A DNA stretch of 64,000 nt from Nematostella vectensis (GCF_932526225.1 NC_064036.1:5091519-5155518); one strand, 5' to 3'. Counted from the first letter of the stretch, positions 11,201 to 24,213 are shown. Program-made: numbers and translations. The notes: generated from the letters alone by a model not told the origin.

Positions 11201-14200
11201 TACTCTTAATTACTTACTCTTACAACTCCCATTTTTTTTTCTTTCAGATTAAAAAAGGCTACAAGAAATACATGAAGGACGTGTTGGTGTTACTTGGAAA
11301 TAATGAATCCCGGGCAGAAGAAGTTTCCGAAAGTATATTCCGAGTTGAATTTGCGCTAGCGCAGGTAAAAATATCTCAAAGTCGTGATGTTACTTAAGGC
11401 TTCAAAGATTACTGGGCGCTGTACTAGGTAAACTAGGCATGAGAGATTTCTGCAATGTTTTTTGTCGTGAAAACGCTCAAGTATGACCCACAAGAAGGAA
11501 AAGATTCTTGTCGTTAAACGCTGAAGGTTGACCCCACATAAATAGGCCTTGTATGTCTTAAAAGTTCTTTGACTATTTTATGTTTTTATTTTTGTAGCTT
11601 ATGCTAACTGCAAGGAACGAAAGCAGCACAGAAAGACAATTAGTTTCGTTAAAAGACCTGACGCATGGTAATACGTCGGAGGTAATTATATATATATTTT
11701 TTACAATTTTAATATGTATTCCTATTCCTGCTTTTTGAGACCACTGCCGGCGAAAAAAAAAGTTAAACAAATTTGATTCTTACTTTAAAAAAAACATGCT
11801 TTTAAGCATAATCTGGTTAGCAATCGCCAGATTTCTTGAGGAGGATACTAATAAAGTAGATTGTGTAGCTTCTGCTCGCCCCACTGGTATTATTTGTGGT
11901 TAATACTTCAGCTGTATTTGTACTGTTTTGTCTTGTCATGATGATAATGGTATTGTTGACCATTATGCCTTCATTTTATAGATCAACTGGCTCAGGTTTT
12001 TTACAAGTGTTTTCAAAGCCTCTACGATAACACCTACCATGGATTTCAAAGTTAGGGTTGGATTTCGCAAATATTTTGAAGATTTGCCAGAATACATTAG
12101 AAATACACCGAAAAGGTAATTTGAAATAAAATAAAACGTGGATAAATGATTCTTTAAGATGATAATGGCAAATGGCTTACGGCGATCCCAATCCTTTTTT
12201 TTTTTTTTTTTTGCAATTTTGGGCAAAGAAAAAAGATACTTAGGTTTGCGTGTACTCTCTTAAAATTTGAATCAAACAATAACCAACATCATTTTAACAA
12301 CGAGTAAATTACCCATAACCGATCATTCAATCGATCGGTCCATGTCATATAAGTGCCACTTATCATCTCCTCATCTGTTGCCCTTTTAGGACCTGTCATT
12401 CTCATATCATTATTTTCTATTGAACGTTCTTGTTTTTTGTTTTTTTTTAGTGATTTAGCCAACTATATGATGTGGCAAATCATGCGGGGACACTTGATTC
12501 TCTTATCAAATCCATTTATCGAGGCAAGGGAGGGCTTCAACAGGTTGTTTGGCTCAACCACAAAAACTTTACGATGGGAGAAATGCGTTATGGAGACCAA
12601 GATCTTTTTGAACTACGCTACAAGTCGCCTCTTCGTCGAGGCGGCGTTCAAAAATGGAAGCAAGACAGAGGTAAATAATCAACAAACTGTAACCACTGTA
12701 TGTTGAATGACTTGGGAGCAAAAGGACCTGCTCGTGTCAAAAGCATACATTGGGATCACAGCTTTGGATAAGAATTGCTGGTTTCTCAAATATGTTTATC
12801 ACGCACTCTTTTCTCTTCTGTATAATCAACCGGGTAGTCCCATAGAACGGTGGGACTTTTATTTGCTAGTAATCTACCTGGCATAGCTTAGGGTGAGTTA
12901 GCTAAGTGATGACCCTATCAGCCGAAGTCAGTGAGTTTCCGAAGTTATATTAACCTAGTCATTCTTCCATTATTGCAGGCATTTGAGATGGTTCAAGATA
13001 TCAAAAAAGTTTTTATAGAAGATTTTGAAACTGTTGATTGGATGGATGAAGAGACTAAAGCAGCTGCGAAGAGAAAGGTATCATCTAAAATGACTTTGAT
13101 CGAAACTTGTGTTTGTTCTTGATTAAGCTAGCACTTTTGCACACCATGTTAGAAAATGCTGTGGAGAAGTACGCGACTGCATTTCTTTGTATTGTTCAAA
13201 CAAGAAGTTGTATGCGCTGTTTGCTCGGAGGACACTCGGAATCGATTAAAATATTGGGTAACCAAAAGAGAAAATTAAAACGCCGAAATGAAATGAATAT
13301 CGACGCCTATGACCACCCTATTTGATATTTTTTTATGGACGGAGCATTTGAAATGTGGAGGTGGCTTTCCCTCGGACCTTCTTTTTTTATTCTCTTGCAG
13401 TTTGGACCTGTTCTTAGCTTCCCACCCAACCCATCCAGCTAGTGATCCGTTTTTTTTTAATTTACATTTACCGTTCACTTAGTAGTCGAATGGCATATAT
13501 ATCTCCAAAGATCTGCTTCTCCATTCGTTAACAAAACCTTAATTGCCTTTGTTTAGGCCACAGCCTTAACTGAAAACATTGCCTATCCTGATTGGATACT
13601 TGATGATGAAAAGCTAACGGGCTACTACCAACAGGTTTGTAAAAACACCCCCACAGAGTCTCCCACACACTATGCTGCACACAGCACGGCGTTGTTTTTT
13701 TTACGGACAATTCTTTTCTACAGTATCCAAAATCAGCTAATGATGATCACTTTTTGTATTTTTTTTACAGATGTCGATTGGAAATGAGTCTTACTTTAAT
13801 AACGTCATCTCAGTAGGGTGCTTTAGTAATGAACAACGAGTCCAAGATTATAATCAGCCTTTGGATAAAAACGTGTAGGTATTTCAACGCAAATAACCGG
13901 AAGCATTCGAGCTACAGTTGCGGTTAAGATAGCTATCTAACCAAGGAAGATTCACCATAACTTTAATGCATTTATCAGCGCACTCCCTAACCTCTCGAGA
14001 CCGTGCCCCTAAAAACTTCTCGCTTTCTGATTGGATAGCATTATGAGGCAGACACAGTGGAAGTAGCAGATCCCTTATTCCCTTGTTTCGTTTTGTCACT
14101 CTTTAAATAATTTTGGTGCTCTAATGTTTTCTATTAAGGTGGTATATGTCACCCATGGCCGTGAATGCGCAATACCTTTCCCTCCAAAACTCGATGGGTA

Positions 14201-16894
14201 AGGAAAGCGACACCTATTATTACTGTCCTTGTATATTCTATTCTTCAATTCTCTTTCTTGTCCTCTGTTTGCTATCACCTCCTCCCCATAACCCCTCATC
14301 TTATATTGTACATCTTGCTGTAAGAATCGGCTTTGAAATAAAGCCCACCTCTTACAACAAAACACAGCTATTAATAAACACAGTCCAGGTAAAACATGTC
14401 CATGGAAGTCAAAGTATAACTAGCACTGTCCCAAATCCTTTGTACCCGTTTTTCTCATGCCTGGCCGTTATACAATTGATTTGTTATTTGCAGCTTTACC
14501 TGCCGGTATTCTTCAGCCTCCATTCTTTAAGAAGAACTACCCAATGTAAGATATCTGCTTATTGTATTTGTATCACTTGCGTCTCTCTCCCGCCACCCCC
14601 TCATCCAATATGGTTTTGTAGCCATCGTATTGTGTTTTCCTTAAAACTAAAAACTGGCGAATTTCAAAGCTTGTGCTGTCCACTTATTTACGCGACATGA
14701 TCTTGAAGGTACAGCGGGACTCTATTCAGCGACGAGTTTGTGTTTGCTGTGGCAGGACCACAGCAAACCCACGTTGCCATATGCCTAACAATGCACAGTC
14801 CAGACAAATGACAGCACTATTTTTTGTCGATTTTTTTAGGTCGGTCAACTTCGGTGGCATTGGTACAATCATTGGACACGAAATGACTCACGGCTTCGAC
14901 GACTCAGGTTTTAATAGATTCTTATTTTTGAACATAATGAATACGCACATCTTTAAAGAAATTTGATTTGAATGGGACATAGAATGATTTATCTCTACCC
15001 AGATTCACTTGTTAACAAATTAAAAAAAAACCGTTTTATTCCTTTAGGACGAATGTATAACCAAGATGGTAATAAGGTCAAATGGTGGACAAATTCTTCT
15101 ATAGAGGCGTTCAGCAAAAGAGCAAAGTGCTTCGAAGATGTATATTCCAACTACACATACAGAGGAATTAAAGTAAGTACAATCGTTTAGCTTTTTTACT
15201 TGGACGCCTTAAATAAGGTAGCGCTGAACTTTCAGTTAATCAACCCAACTCGACCCAACTCGTGATAATCCAAATAAAAACCTTGCCAAGCATTCTCAGC
15301 TTAGCCAAATCCTAGTTATAGCCTTAACCCTTCTTAGCCTAGTTCAGTTTCGTCAGGCGACTCAAACCCGTCCAACTTATCGTCAACCCGGATAATCTCA
15401 AAGAATCTCTCACCCCAATAAAGTCTTAGCGACGTAACATCGTCCTAGTCTGGTCCAACAGAACTCCATACAACTAAGTATAATCGAACTCAGCCCAGCC
15501 TGACAATCCGAGTTAGTGCAACTCAATGCAACTCGCAAGTCCAGGTATCCTTAGTCGCACGAGCCTTTGCAACCTACCCCACTTATCCTTATTAACACTG
15601 AATATCTTTTTCTTGATTGATATTTAGATTAATGGTGCCAGGGTGTTAAGTGAAGCCATTGCTGACAACGCTGGTACTAAGCTTGCATATCTGGTAATTG
15701 ATTCATTGACTGCCTTTTTGTTTGGGATGATAACTGATAAAAGCATTTCGCGTTGTTTAAAGGCGTATAAAGTTTGGGTAGATGACCACCACGAGGAGAA
15801 GCTACTTCCTGGGATCAAGCTCAAACACGATCAGATCTTCTTTCTCTCCTACGCCCATGTGAGTGTTATGACAGTAGATTTAAACGGCCCAGATAAAAAC
15901 GGTTAAGATCGTTGATGGAGATGCTACAGTAATAAAGGCGTTTTTGTTCGAAAGAGGAATTACAAAGTTGTTTCATAAAATGTCATATTACCTATGTAAA
16001 AATCACACCCACCCCCCTTGATTTGTATTATCTCTTCTTATTTATTTTCAATTTTGTTTACTGAGCTTATTTCCTATTAAATCGCAAATTGGCACAGGAC
16101 GTTGGCGGTCTGTTTGGCGGAGACCTGATTCCGAAGCAGTAAAATTGGAGAATAAATATTCTCGAATGAAATATATTAATCAATAGCGGGTTCAAATATA
16201 GTAATAGTACAACTTCCATATTCCTTAATTATCTGGTCTCTTTGTAGATATTCTGCGGCTCATATTCCAAGAATGCAGCAGAAGATATAGTGAGGATGAG
16301 TGTTCACCCACTTCATCCAATAAGGTGAGTAGCCATGGAGATGGAAAGAAAGATCTGTTTTAGAACCCTTCGGTCAAAGGCTTGTAAATGTGTGTTTTGG
16401 GTTGGGAGAAGTGTATGGGTTCTAAAATTCATCACTTCCCAGAGAAACCCTGAATACGACGCAGGGTATATTTCGGTAGGCTGCTGTAGAATTGGATATT
16501 CTCAAGAAAGGCGTTTTGGTTTAGAACATTGTGTTTCTCTTCATTGATAACTTATTTAAATTATCAGTGGCGAATCCAGAGATGGTCTCAGGGGTTTAAT
16601 AGAACCATCCCTTTAAGCAAAATGACACTTGTACTTGGAGGGCTCGATACTTAGGAACAGACAATTGAGTACTTGAGTACAATTGAAGACTTTGGTATTG
16701 TTCTAATAGAATGAACCACACTTTGAAATACTCTGGACCCGTCCATACTAATCAATAAGATATCTTCACTGATAGCCTTTGCTGACTGTTTTAGGATAAA
16801 TGGAGTCGTATCAAACTCTGAAGAATTTGCTAAAGCGTTCAGTTGTCCTCGAGGTTCACCAATGAACCCAGAACACAAGTGCGAGATGTGGTAA
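8240..16894 (+). CDS. neprilysin/endothelin-converting-enzyme-like zinc metallopeptidase (M13), 19 exons
   Basis: Type II membrane ectopeptidase that would cleave small peptides at the cell surface. Exons: 8240-8528, 9678-9874, 10339-10599, 11015-11080, 11248-11364, 11598-11681, 11982-12115, 12451-12670, 12979-13077, 13557-13634, 13771-13874, 14139-14197, 14494-14545, 14840-14907, 15048-15172, 15628-15693, 15763-15858, 16248-16324, 16795-16894. All phases agree; total 2292 nt, 763 residues, usual for M13. Residues about 43-66 form one membrane segment after a short cytosolic tail. The ectodomain opens with [14 protein letters not shown]. Substrate-binding VNAQY is at about 558-562. The zinc site is HEMTH at 600-604, with E660 and D664 in SEAIADNAG, and the chain ends in CEMW, the CxxW terminus of the family. 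Every catalytic residue I can check is present. The exon-11 donor is GTAGGT, which avoids an apparent in-frame stop. Peptide substrates cannot be inferred. Confidence 0.93.
9995..10165 (+). repeat. interspersed repeat with inverted-repeat insert, intron 2 of the M13 gene
   Basis: Positions 9995-10077 closely match the reverse complement of about 56046-56126 (shared core GTCGTGTTCGTGAACCAGAA). They are followed by inverted segments CTGGAATTCAACTCTG and CAGAGTCGAATTCCAG (about 10060-10143). The segment TCTCTGGAGGGGAAAAA flanks the block on both sides (about 9980 and 10143). This looks like a mobile element or its remnant. Confidence 0.55.
14738..14768. repeat. perfect hairpin in intron 13 of the M13 gene
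   Basis: GTTTGCTGTGG and its exact inverse CCACAGCAAAC are separated by five bases. The hairpin lies about 75 bases before the exon carrying the zinc-binding motif. Confidence 0.6.
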
Positions 16895-18614
16895 TTAGAC
16901 GAATTACCACGCTTATGCAAGCAGCCGCTGCAGAAAAGTTACATGCTCTCCAAGCAGTGATGGCGAATGTTACGATAAATGGGTCGTTATTTTTTCTTCG
17001 TCCTCATTCCCGTTCTGCTTTCTAGCTTTATGACTTGTTAACGAGTGAGGGTCGTGCCTTTTGAGATCGCAAGACCCTCTCATTTATGAGAAGGAGATGC
17101 TGTGAAACCCCTTTATTGAGGACACAGTATGTGCCCTTTAAACTGTCCATATTAACGACGGCCTTATTAAGAGGGTCATTTACAGCATGACGGAAAAACC
17201 TGAAATATTTGCAATTCCAGATAGAGAGAGAAGACACAATTTCTTCAGTGGCTATAGGTTCCTTGTATTGCGGACTGATTTTTAAAACAAAAATAACGTG
17301 AAACCGAATTGCACAGATTTTGGATTTTTAAGATAATTTTTTCCTTGATCATCATTGCCCTGTGTGTCAGCTCAGAGACGAAAAGCTCAATGACACTTTA
17401 CAAAAAGTCGCATCAATTTAAAAAGTCGCACTTGATATTTTGTTTGCTATAAGTAACTAAGTACTCAGAGAAATTCTCCGCCTTATTCGATGTGAAATAG
17501 GCTTATTTGAAGCTTCACGTCATGTTTTTCCGTCATGTCGTTATTTACCGAAATACGCGAGGCTCATATACATTGGGATCATTGGTGTCCTAATCAAGCT
17601 GGTGTCCTTAGTGTGGCGTTCCACAGGAAAGTTATATCGTCCTATGTAACTATGTAATGCAGAAGATATTTTACTGGCGAACAGTGAAAATGGCAAATGT
17701 TGGATACACCATTGTCATGTATAAGTAAGAAGAAAAAACAACCTGAAAATAAAAAATTCAATTTTAAATTTTAATTGTGTTCTTGCCTCATCATGTTTTT
17801 GGTAAACATTACACTCGACACCAAGAGTCGTTCTTTAGCACTGTAATATTGGTGTTCAAGTACTTTTCGGGCGTTAAAATGCTAACAATTGCCATGTACC
17901 GTTTGCCCTGATATCGTTGTTTATTAGGAGTTTATATCCATGCACGATCGCCGATAGTTAGGTTATTAAATTTGTAGAAGCAAACAGGCAACCTTTCTAC
18001 TATTGGAATATATGATCGCTCAAAAGAGCACGAAAAAAATGTGGAAAAGAGCTATTAGAATTTTAGAATATTTGTTTTAATTTTGCCTGCACACGTATAT
18101 CATATAATAGGCATTACTATATCATATAATTAAGAACTACGCTGCCACCCCGAATTACTTTAATAAATGGTCGAATTGACAAGAGGAATCATTTCGAATG
18201 TTTATTTTGTATTTTTATGCCTAGCCCTTGCTTTCATGTAACGGCAAGTTCCTAGAATTCTAAATAAACAACATCTATTAGCCGATAGCAGACATCATTT
18301 TGTACGTTCTCACCGAGTCGCTTTTGAATGAGAATTCCCATTCATAAATTGACCCTCAGGGTGGTCGCATAGTTTTTAATGCGGTTGTAACATTGTAAAG
18401 TCTTAGAGAGGTGCTATACATGCCCAAGATTATTATACTTATTTGTACCTTTATGTGAAAATAAATATGTTATTGTATCCACTCAGATCTTTTAAAAGGG
18501 TCTGGCCCAAAATACCCTAACAAATCGGAGCTCCAAGTTCCCGTATAGTCTCATAAGAAGTCCCAGAGAGGAATCGATTTATCATACCGTACCTTCTAGA
18601 ATATTTGTTTCCAT
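16895..18614. other. 3' UTR of the M13 gene and intergenic spacer
   Basis: No further coding sequence is supported. AATAAA at 17748-17753 is a possible poly(A) signal about 850 bp after the stop. The rest, up to the convergently oriented GT10 gene, is AT-rich spacer. Confidence 0.4.
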
Positions 18615-18620
18615 TTTATT
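18615..18620 (-). promoter_or_regulatory. poly(A) signal of the minus-strand fucosyltransferase
   Basis: AATAAA on the minus strand, about 50 bp past the stop codon at 18670. Confidence 0.45.
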
Positions 18621-18669
18621 ATTTCTAATGCCTGCTTCATATTAGTAATGGTAGGAGTAAGAAATGTGT

Positions 18670-20028
18670 TCAAACTACCGAAAGATTTTTTGCAGTCACA
18701 TAATCACTATTCCCTGTTGAGTTAACGATTTCCTTTTTCTTACTGCTCGATGTGCGCTGTCTTTGGTGAAGCATTTTGTACAGTTTCTTATCCGTTGCAG
18801 TGCTTCCACAGTTCTCTGCGGCTCCCCAGAATGTATCCATTGTCTTGTAGAGCTTTGTGGTTGTGTCAAGGTGCAACCGCGCACAAAGTATACAATTCCA
18901 TGGGGAGTAATGAACTGTCATGTATTTTTGCCTCCACCTGAAATACTCCTTGTAGGCAGTGTCATTTTTGTCTAGATAAACCAAATAGTCCGCTAATGCT
19001 TTTACAGTGGAGAAATCGGCTACGTTGATGAAAGATCCTGGAATGGCGACAGTGGAACCATAATCTGACCCTCCCATGACAACTGGGACGACCCCATCGC
19101 GCAGCGCGCGCCAATACTTTTCCGTTATATAATCAAGACAGTTAGTATTCTCAAACGCTAGATGGAACTTATATGTTTTTAGCTTTTCATTACACGCTTT
19201 GTTATTCTGTGGGCAGTCTAGTCCTTCTTGAAATACGGCGTTAGCACATGCCCCTACAACATCCACATGTATATATTTCAGGAGCTCTCTCACATAATCG
19301 TCTCTAGGAAGATTGCAATGGCTTGACGTCCACACTACTAGTTTCTTCTTGTTCTTCAAAAAGACAGACTCTGGTATCTTTTTCTTTCGTTTTACAGGAA
19401 AGTAATACCCATAAGAGATAAATATATCAGACTCTTGTTTGTATGTCATCGTCCAGTTAAAGTAGAAGTCGTAGCGCTTTGAGGGTGGATTGTTCATTGG
19501 GTTTTCCTTAGAGAAAAACACCCATCTTTCATGGGTTTTCTTCTCTTTTAAGATGTAATCCATAAGTGAGATTGCAGGCATGTCACGTGAGTGGAATAGT
19601 AGAGCGTCGCTTCGAGGTCTATCTTTTCGATCATACACCAGCTCACAGCTGTAATATGGACATTCAACTCCCATCCAGTGATTGAACTGGTCTGTGTTCT
19701 CCATCCATGGCCAAGGCTTTCTATCAAAAACTGCAGTGTATTGTAATACTACCTTTCGATGATGTGAATGCTTCCAACGCGAGCCACTAGCATTAAACTG
19801 TCTACGCAGCTCATTAATTACTCGGAAAACTTCAGTGTGTAAGTGATCAGTGATGTTTTCATCTTCGAATTCGATGTCTTCTGGGTCGGAGGGTTTTTGA
19901 GGTAAAAATATCTTATGGAGTTTCAAATGACGAATCAGACTTTGTTCTCGGAACATGAGATCGTAAGTGATGATAAGGACATTTGCCGCGATGCCGAGGA
20001 AAATGAGGAAAATACGCAGCCAGGTCAT
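18670..20028 (-). CDS. alpha-1,3-fucosyltransferase, GT10 family (copy 1)
   Basis: Single-exon gene of 452 residues. It would transfer fucose from GDP-fucose onto N-acetyllactosamine-type or core GlcNAc glycans in the Golgi. Residues about 4-24 form a signal anchor after a very short cytosolic tail, giving type II topology. The stem is followed by a region with CPYYSC and FNWTMTY. The family's hallmark donor-binding stretch follows: FHLAFENTNCLDYITEKYW then GVVPVVMGG. Length and order match complete GT10 enzymes. N-glycosylation sequons (NITD, NASG, NDTA) fit a luminal protein. It lies head to head with copy 2. The C-terminal tail is Lys/Ser-rich and unlike copy 2. Acceptor specificity cannot be read from sequence. 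Confidence 0.92.
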   Translation of the reverse strand: MTWLRIFLIFLGIAANVLIITYDLMFREQSLIRHLKLHKIFLPQKPSDPEDIEFEDENITDHLHTEVFRVINELRRQFNASGSRWKHSHHRKVVLQYTAVFDRKPWPWMENTDQFNHWMGVECPYYSCELVYDRKDRPRSDALLFHSRDMPAISLMDYILKEKKTHERWVFFSKENPMNNPPSKRYDFYFNWTMTYKQESDIFISYGYYFPVKRKKKIPESVFLKNKKKLVVWTSSHCNLPRDDYVRELLKYIHVDVVGACANAVFQEGLDCPQNNKACNEKLKTYKFHLAFENTNCLDYITEKYWRALRDGVVPVVMGGSDYGSTVAIPGSFINVADFSTVKALADYLVYLDKNDTAYKEYFRWRQKYMTVHYSPWNCILCARLHLDTTTKLYKTMDTFWGAAENCGSTATDKKLYKMLHQRQRTSSSKKKEIVNSTGNSDYVTAKNLSVV

Positions 20029-20887
20029 GATGACGCAAGCTCATTTGTTATCCTGCAAAGAAACAATCATCACTATGAAATTGTAACATTCCTTACGGTC
20101 ATTTAGGGTACCAGCGGAGTGAGCCTGGGGCGAGTACGCAACTAGAGTCTAACTACTGAAAAAAAACATACCAAGATTATATTCTCCATAATTATAACAA
20201 GTACGTGGTAAACCACCGATACAAAATAAGGGATGGAGTGACAGTCTAAACTTCGTAGTAATTAACAAAGGTTCTCAATCCCTTTCTATGCTTGGATGTA
20301 GTGTTCCACACTCGACATTGTAATTCTGATGTAATACTCTAGATCTGCTAGAAAGTAATACAAACAAACCGTTAAAGTAGAAGGAAGCCGTCTTTGGGAA
20401 GTGTTCATCGGATCCAGGATATCTATCGTTGTTTTCATTCGTGGAGGCTACAGAGACTAGTTATCCTGCTACATACGGCAGACCTAACGGTTAAGTAACA
20501 ATAGATGACGAACCTACCGTTGCGTGACACATTATATTGAATACTATATAAGGGTTTTTGAAATGCATCGAATGCAAATCGGTGGAGTTGGTTTCTTGGC
20601 GATATTTCCATAAATTCTAACGCCGTTGGATTTTACAAATAAGTGTATACTGCAAAAGTAGATGATGAAGAATATAATCAAACTTCAAGTCCTCAGGACC
20701 AACAATAAACTTTTCTGAGATCAGGGGTCCATCGTTAGTTCGCAGAGAATAATATTTGTGTCAACGAGCAGCGAAAAGGCAACCAAGCCTGAAAGAACTA
20801 AACACTGCAAATGATGTCACGGAACACACAGCTCCACGTTGCACAGACAGAATTTATTCGCTGGGTAAATATCGATAAAGAGTAAAT
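20029..20887. promoter_or_regulatory. shared divergent promoter region between the two GT10 genes
   Basis: An 859-bp spacer lies between two outward-facing start codons, so it must hold both promoters and 5' UTRs. A TATATAAG at 20545-20552, about 340 bp before the copy-2 start, is a possible TATA box. No shared element was otherwise recognised. Confidence 0.45.
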
Positions 20888-22207
20888 ATGGGTGCAAGTG
20901 GAAGGACAGAGACTACAGGAAAGCAAAAGACATCGCTACGAAAATGGTGCTTCTTGTTAACCATTGCATTCGCGATAGTTCTGATAATATTTTACTCCTT
21001 GCAGATTAAGCCCGATAATATCATTCTAAAGGAAAACATTACGAACTTTGACGAAGAAAAATTTCGAGTCATTAAAAGAATGTTGGAAAACTTGAAGAAA
21101 GAGCGTGGCGAACAGACTACATGGCGGAGTACAGTGACTAAGATCATTCCATGGAGGAAAACGAAGCAGGATAAACTTGTTCTTCTCTACACAGGGTTTT
21201 TCGGCAATACACCGTGGGGATGGCTAAAAGATACCTCGGCTTTCAATGTTTGGGAAGGCATGACCTGCCCTTTCTACCGTTGTAGCATTACCTATGACAA
21301 ATCTTTGTTCAAAAAGAGCGACGCTGTTTTATTCCATGCTGAGGATCTGTCGCCAGGCGCAGAACTAGATGCTCTACAACTAGCTCGACCCAATACTCAA
21401 CGATGGGTTTACTTTCCCACAGAAAGCCCTGTTAACGTTCCTGAAAGCCACATAGTAAATGACGTCTTTAACTGGACTATGTCCTTCCGACCGTCGTCCG
21501 ATATTTTTAGACCATATGGGTTTTACTATCCAGTAGATAAAAACTACGAGCGGCCAGAATCTTTATTAGAATTTCTAGAAAGCAAGGACTTGTTGGCGGT
21601 ATGGTTAGCGAGTCATTGTGGATTACTAAGGGATAAATACATTCGTCGATTGAAACAATTCATGAATATAGATGTGTACGGAAAATGTGGTTCTGGTGTT
21701 GGGGGGACATCGGGTAAATGCATCCAAGACTCGCCCGACTGCAAAAAACACTTGAAACGCTACAAATTCTTTTTCGCCTTTGAGAACTCTTTCTGTACAG
21801 ATTATATCACTGAGAAATACTGGTTTAGTCTTATGCTAGGGGTTGTACCAGTGGTCTTAGGAGGGGCATCGTATGACGAGACAGTAGCCATACCAGGGTC
21901 CTATATCAATGCAATGAACTTTACCTCAATCAAAGCCCTCGCTGAGTACCTCAAAAGACTTGATAATAACGACAAGGAGTATAACAAGTTTTTCGAGTGG
22001 AGGAATAAGTACAAGGTGGTGGCGAGTGCGCCCTGGGCGTGCCAGCTTTGTGCTGCTCTCCACATTGATCAAAAGCCAAAAGTTCAGGACCACTTGGATG
22101 TGTTCTGGGGGAGGTACCAGCAATGCGGTAGGAAGGAAGACTTCATCAAGAAAGTGATAGATGAGCAGCCTTTGACACCAATAAAACACAAGTATAGCGG
22201 GCGGTGA
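20888..22207 (+). CDS. alpha-1,3-fucosyltransferase, GT10 family (copy 2)
   Basis: Single-exon gene of 439 residues, paralogous to the minus-strand gene at 18670-20028. A type II signal anchor spans residues about 21-40. The conserved order is CPFYRCSITYDKS, FNWTMSFRPSSDIF, then FFFAFENSFCTDYITEKYW and GVVPVVLGG, the GDP-fucose-binding signature of GT10. A glycine-rich insertion (CGSGVGGTSGKC, around residue 275) is absent from copy 1. It ends TPIKHKYSGR, without the long tail of copy 1. Lack of introns in both copies, plus the head-to-head layout, suggests local inverted duplication of an intronless ancestor, though the sequences have diverged well. Confidence 0.93.
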   Translation: MGASGRTETTGKQKTSLRKWCFLLTIAFAIVLIIFYSLQIKPDNIILKENITNFDEEKFRVIKRMLENLKKERGEQTTWRSTVTKIIPWRKTKQDKLVLLYTGFFGNTPWGWLKDTSAFNVWEGMTCPFYRCSITYDKSLFKKSDAVLFHAEDLSPGAELDALQLARPNTQRWVYFPTESPVNVPESHIVNDVFNWTMSFRPSSDIFRPYGFYYPVDKNYERPESLLEFLESKDLLAVWLASHCGLLRDKYIRRLKQFMNIDVYGKCGSGVGGTSGKCIQDSPDCKKHLKRYKFFFAFENSFCTDYITEKYWFSLMLGVVPVVLGGASYDETVAIPGSYINAMNFTSIKALAEYLKRLDNNDKEYNKFFEWRNKYKVVASAPWACQLCAALHIDQKPKVQDHLDVFWGRYQQCGRKEDFIKKVIDEQPLTPIKHKYSGR

Positions 22208-22223
22208 TAAGTGTACCAAAGGA

Positions 22224-22229
22224 AATAAA
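22224..22229 (+). promoter_or_regulatory. poly(A) signal of fucosyltransferase copy 2
   Basis: AATAAA 17 bases after the stop codon, in an otherwise A/T-rich 3' flank. Confidence 0.5.
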
Positions 22230-24213
22230 AAATAATTATAAATATATTCTTTAGCTATGACACAATTCTGTTTTATTCGTCTTATTTTGTCATGAATGAC
22301 AGGGCTCATCCGGGACTCTTGTTTTTTTTATAATCTGTTACAATAAAAATCTACAAACAACGCCCCGGAGGCATTTTTGTTTTATTTTTCAAAATTGCGG
22401 CCGGAACTTGATAGAGGTTAAGTCACATAAGCTGGGAAAAAATCACATGAGTGATCTCGCCTTCTCGTGGTAAACACCCAAAGCTTTCTTCTGACTTTAG
22501 AATGCAACAACAATTATCAAAACAATATTGTTCCAACAAATTATTTTAGCAGTATATAAGAAGCAATTATATAGTAACTTGTATTCTTTATAACAAAATA
22601 TAATGACATCTTCCCCCTAATAGTTTCTGTTTCTGTATCGTACCCTCCTCCCTCCTACAGCTCTGTGTCCATCGATTGTAACGTTTGGATTCTCTCTCAA
22701 TAAGGCAAGGTTTGGAATTGTTTCGATAGATTTTGGCCCGATAATCAGCCCGTAAATTGCTTAGGACTTTGATTATTAGCTGTATAAAATGATTACTTAG
22801 AAACAAAGTGATGATTACTTAGAACAAAGAAATTAATAAGCTTAAGTACGTTTCACGGGCTTATTAAAACCACTGCATAATTGTTCAATACAAACTTCTT
22901 TAACATGTCTACTCGCAATTCCATTTTTGCTTGACAGAATCAATATTTATAACACGGATGACTTAATAGTAAATTTTCATTCGTAAATTAACATTGTGTT
23001 AAAATTCTTGGCAAAAAATGCTGGTTCTGAAGTGCAGGTTATTGGTGGTCAATGAGCGTTTCTATTTGAAATGACGACTCCTATTATCTTATATGAGGCG
23101 ATACCCAGTCGAATGTTCTTCCTTATCTAGAAGTGATGAGGATATATTGTTGGCAATACTGTATTATATGTTTATACAAATAATGGTGTAAAAAAAAAGA
23201 AACTAATAGAATTTCTCTCGAATCGAGTGTCAAGTGGCCTAACCCAGCCACCAGATTCAGGTTAAGTTAGGTCAATCATATCAATCAAGAATAACGTCGA
23301 AAATCAAAAATCCCACAAAAATATATTTCTTTTGAAAAAAGAAATGACAGTTTAGTAACTAGGAGTAATTGATGTATTTTTCGTCATACATGTCCCTTAT
23401 ATAACGTTAATTTTCTTCCCTTTGTGATTTTTCGCCTCTGACATTGTTTTAATAATTTATGAAGGGGTTACACTGAGCTAAGGATCTAGGAATCTGCAAA
23501 TGAGATAGACGGTGTCTTTCCCAAAGAGAGACAGAGGGAACGCGATGTAAAACACTATCATGAAGGTTAAAGAAAAAAGTGTCATATTGGAATATTAAAA
23601 AAAAAGAAATAAGAAACGAAAAACAGATAAAGCTCTACCTAAGGCAGGTAAGGTGAGTTTTGCAAAAAGGCAATCAGGTATGTTTTGTTTTCACTGTCCT
23701 AAAGTTGAGACAACCAGGAAACCACTAAAATTCCCTCTATCACCTTTTATCTTACGTCGAATAGAAAGAATGGATTTTTGTATTTTCCTAGACTATTTGA
23801 TTATCATGACTACGAGAAGGATTTACATCTTTTTTTTTTGGAAAGGGTCGGATGGGAATCCATTTCGAGAATCCATTTTGAGAAGTTTTTATGAGGTATA
23901 TAGCATAACCACCGTATCCTTATAGGGTTTTATTCATGTTGTTCTACTTAAATGGGGAATTAGCAATTTTAAAACCAAAATATGCCATTAAGACAGCCTA
24001 GTCCCAGACTCAGGCATTCTTACCGGGTTTCCTGTCCTTGAAGATGAACCGTAATTCTTGGACAAGATTGTTTCTTGTGACATAAAAACTCTTTTCAATG
24101 AAAAGAAGGCTGATCAGACACCCGGGTAAAAACGCCTGGGAGTAGGCTACCACTAAGACAAAATCAATCCTTGATTTCACATCTTAGGTAAAACGATGCA
24201 GTAATCCTTAAAG
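22230..24213. other. intergenic spacer
   Basis: AT-rich. I see no exon, RNA gene or clear repeat that I can support. It should contain the promoter of the secreted-protein gene starting at 24214. Confidence 0.4.

Noticed and set aside
16564-16600. CAGTGGCGAATCCAG, similar to a hAT-like terminus, in an M13 intron
   Set aside because: No inverted partner or flanking duplication was found within reach.
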